Assembly (NCBI GenBank): GCA_003514205.1 | Contig: DORQ01000084.1 | Span: forward strand, 1-7,054 | Length of the DNA stretch: 7,054 bases | Direction of reading: 5' to 3' | Origin: Acidimicrobiaceae bacterium | GTDB taxonomy: Bacteria > Actinomycetota > Acidimicrobiia > Acidimicrobiales > Microtrichaceae | Shown: positions 6,260 through 7,054 of the stretch, piece after piece | Numbering within the stretch: position 1 is the stretch's first letter | Layout: every line of letters begins with the position of its first letter | Position numbers and translations under genes: made by a program | The notes under the pieces: model-generated | Database searches by the model: none | What the model saw: the letters and a program-made list of their open reading frames with translations, nothing else | What the model was told of the DNA's origin: nothing

Positions 6260-7054
6260 ATGACGGTCGCTACCAACAGGAGCGCGGCACTTGACCTCTT
6301 GCGGGCATTGGCAATTGGTCGGGTGCTGGCCTTCCATCTCACCGACATCACTGCGCTTACACTGATTCCGGCGATGTCGGTCATGTTCTGGATTTCCGGA
6401 ACGTTGGCAGTGCCTGCCCTCGATCGAAGCGGGGCATACGAGTTCTGGTCCCGTCGTATGCGGAGGGTGCTGGTTCCGTTGTTCCCGTACGCGCTCGTCG
6501 TGGTTGTGATCGTCAGCGTGGCGGGAGCACTCGGGGAGTTGGGATGGTATCGGACGATGACCACGTTCCTTCCGTTCCTGAGCCCGCACCCAGAAGGGCT
6601 GGTGCAACATGGCCGATCAGGCTGGTTCGTGGGAATTGAGGGCTTGTGGACCCACCTGTGGTACTTGCAGACCTATGTCCTCTTTCTGTTTATACTCATC
6701 CTCGGAGTTGGAAGGGCTCGCTCAGAGGCAGCGAGACGCCGAATCCTGATCGGCATGAGTATCGGCTGTGTCGTGGTAGCGGTGATCCTCGATATCGTCG
6801 CCGTCGCTGTCGGTGAATCCGCGACGTTGTGGTGTGGCCGTCTCGGCGGGTTTCTGGTGCAACTAGCGGTGTTCGTTGGCGGGGCAATCTGGGGGCAAGC
6901 TGCGATCTTCGCGCCGAACCGCTGGAGCATTCCGAACTGGGCAGTTGGCGCAGCTGTCGGTGCCGCCGGCATTTCACAAGCTCTCGTTGGAACAACGCTG
7001 ACCTCAACCACGCTGGCTCTGCGCAGTCTCGCCCTGTTGATGGTGTGTGGCCGC
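6260..7054 (+). CDS. Acyltransferase-3 family integral membrane protein, 3' end outside window
   Basis: An open frame from ATG 6260 runs 265 codons to the window edge without a stop; the family is usually about 350-400 residues, so roughly a quarter or more is missing. The N-terminus has the family signature LDLLRALAIGRVLAFH, including the R-x10-H pair (Arg15, His26) thought to be catalytic. Other hallmarks are RRMRRVLVPL (65-74) before a membrane helix and HLWYLQTY (132-139). Hydrophobic segments lie near 14-30, 36-52, 71-91, 134-150, 162-184, 196-215 and 225-245. Members such as OafA transfer acetyl or other acyl groups to extracytoplasmic sugars or lipids; the substrate here cannot be told. 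The start follows the VWA gene's stops by 30 bases in the same reading frame. No strong ribosome site precedes it, but the in-frame TAG at 6227 limits how far upstream the start could be. Confidence 0.9.
   Translation, partial: MTVATNRSAALDLLRALAIGRVLAFHLTDITALTLIPAMSVMFWISGTLAVPALDRSGAYEFWSRRMRRVLVPLFPYALVVVVIVSVAGALGELGWYRTMTTFLPFLSPHPEGLVQHGRSGWFVGIEGLWTHLWYLQTYVLFLFILILGVGRARSEAARRRILIGMSIGCVVVAVILDIVAVAVGESATLWCGRLGGFLVQLAVFVGGAIWGQAAIFAPNRWSIPNWAVGAAVGAAGISQALVGTTLTSTTLALRSLALLMVCGR

Noticed and set aside
5876..6610. Minus-strand open frame of 244 codons opposite the VWA and acyltransferase genes
   Set aside because: The predicted protein is rich in His, Arg, Gln and Pro with no motif, and both genes on the other strand have clear family signatures.

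Overview
The window looks like chromosomal DNA from a moderately high-GC actinobacterium. The main clues are an ArfA (Rv0899)-like BON/OmpA envelope protein with a tiny membrane protein immediately downstream, and a Ski2-like helicase with a DUF3516 tail, a family I associate mainly with Actinomycetota. An Acidimicrobiia-type environmental lineage would fit, but that is a guess. I see no rRNA, tRNA, CRISPR array, transposase or phage gene.

Layout. The left arm (1-1517, minus strand) is an operon end: a 450-residue single-pass membrane protein with BON-like repeats and a C-terminal OmpA peptidoglycan-binding domain, then, 5 bases after its stop, a small membrane protein that runs off the window at base 1. 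A 79-bp divergent spacer (1518-1596) with two similar short dyads separates it from the plus-strand genes. These are a 904-residue superfamily 2 helicase (1597-4311), a 76-bp spacer with a plausible promoter, a 612-residue secreted lipoprotein with two von Willebrand factor A (VWA) domains (4388-6226), and, 30 bases beyond its tandem stop codons, the first 265 codons of an acyltransferase-3 family integral membrane protein (6260 to the window end).

How the genes relate. The BON/OmpA protein and its small partner are probably translationally coupled and act in the envelope, the OmpA domain gripping peptidoglycan. The VWA lipoprotein and the acyltransferase are close enough to share a transcript and are both envelope proteins; a link such as acylation of a surface glycan is possible but not shown. 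The helicase is a cytoplasmic nucleic-acid enzyme and may simply be a neighbour. No gene order here matches a defence, secretion or biosynthetic system I recognise. The least ordinary items are an in-frame 18-bp tandem repeat inside the helicase tail, the two-domain VWA lipoprotein with its paired cysteines, and the ArfA-like operon.
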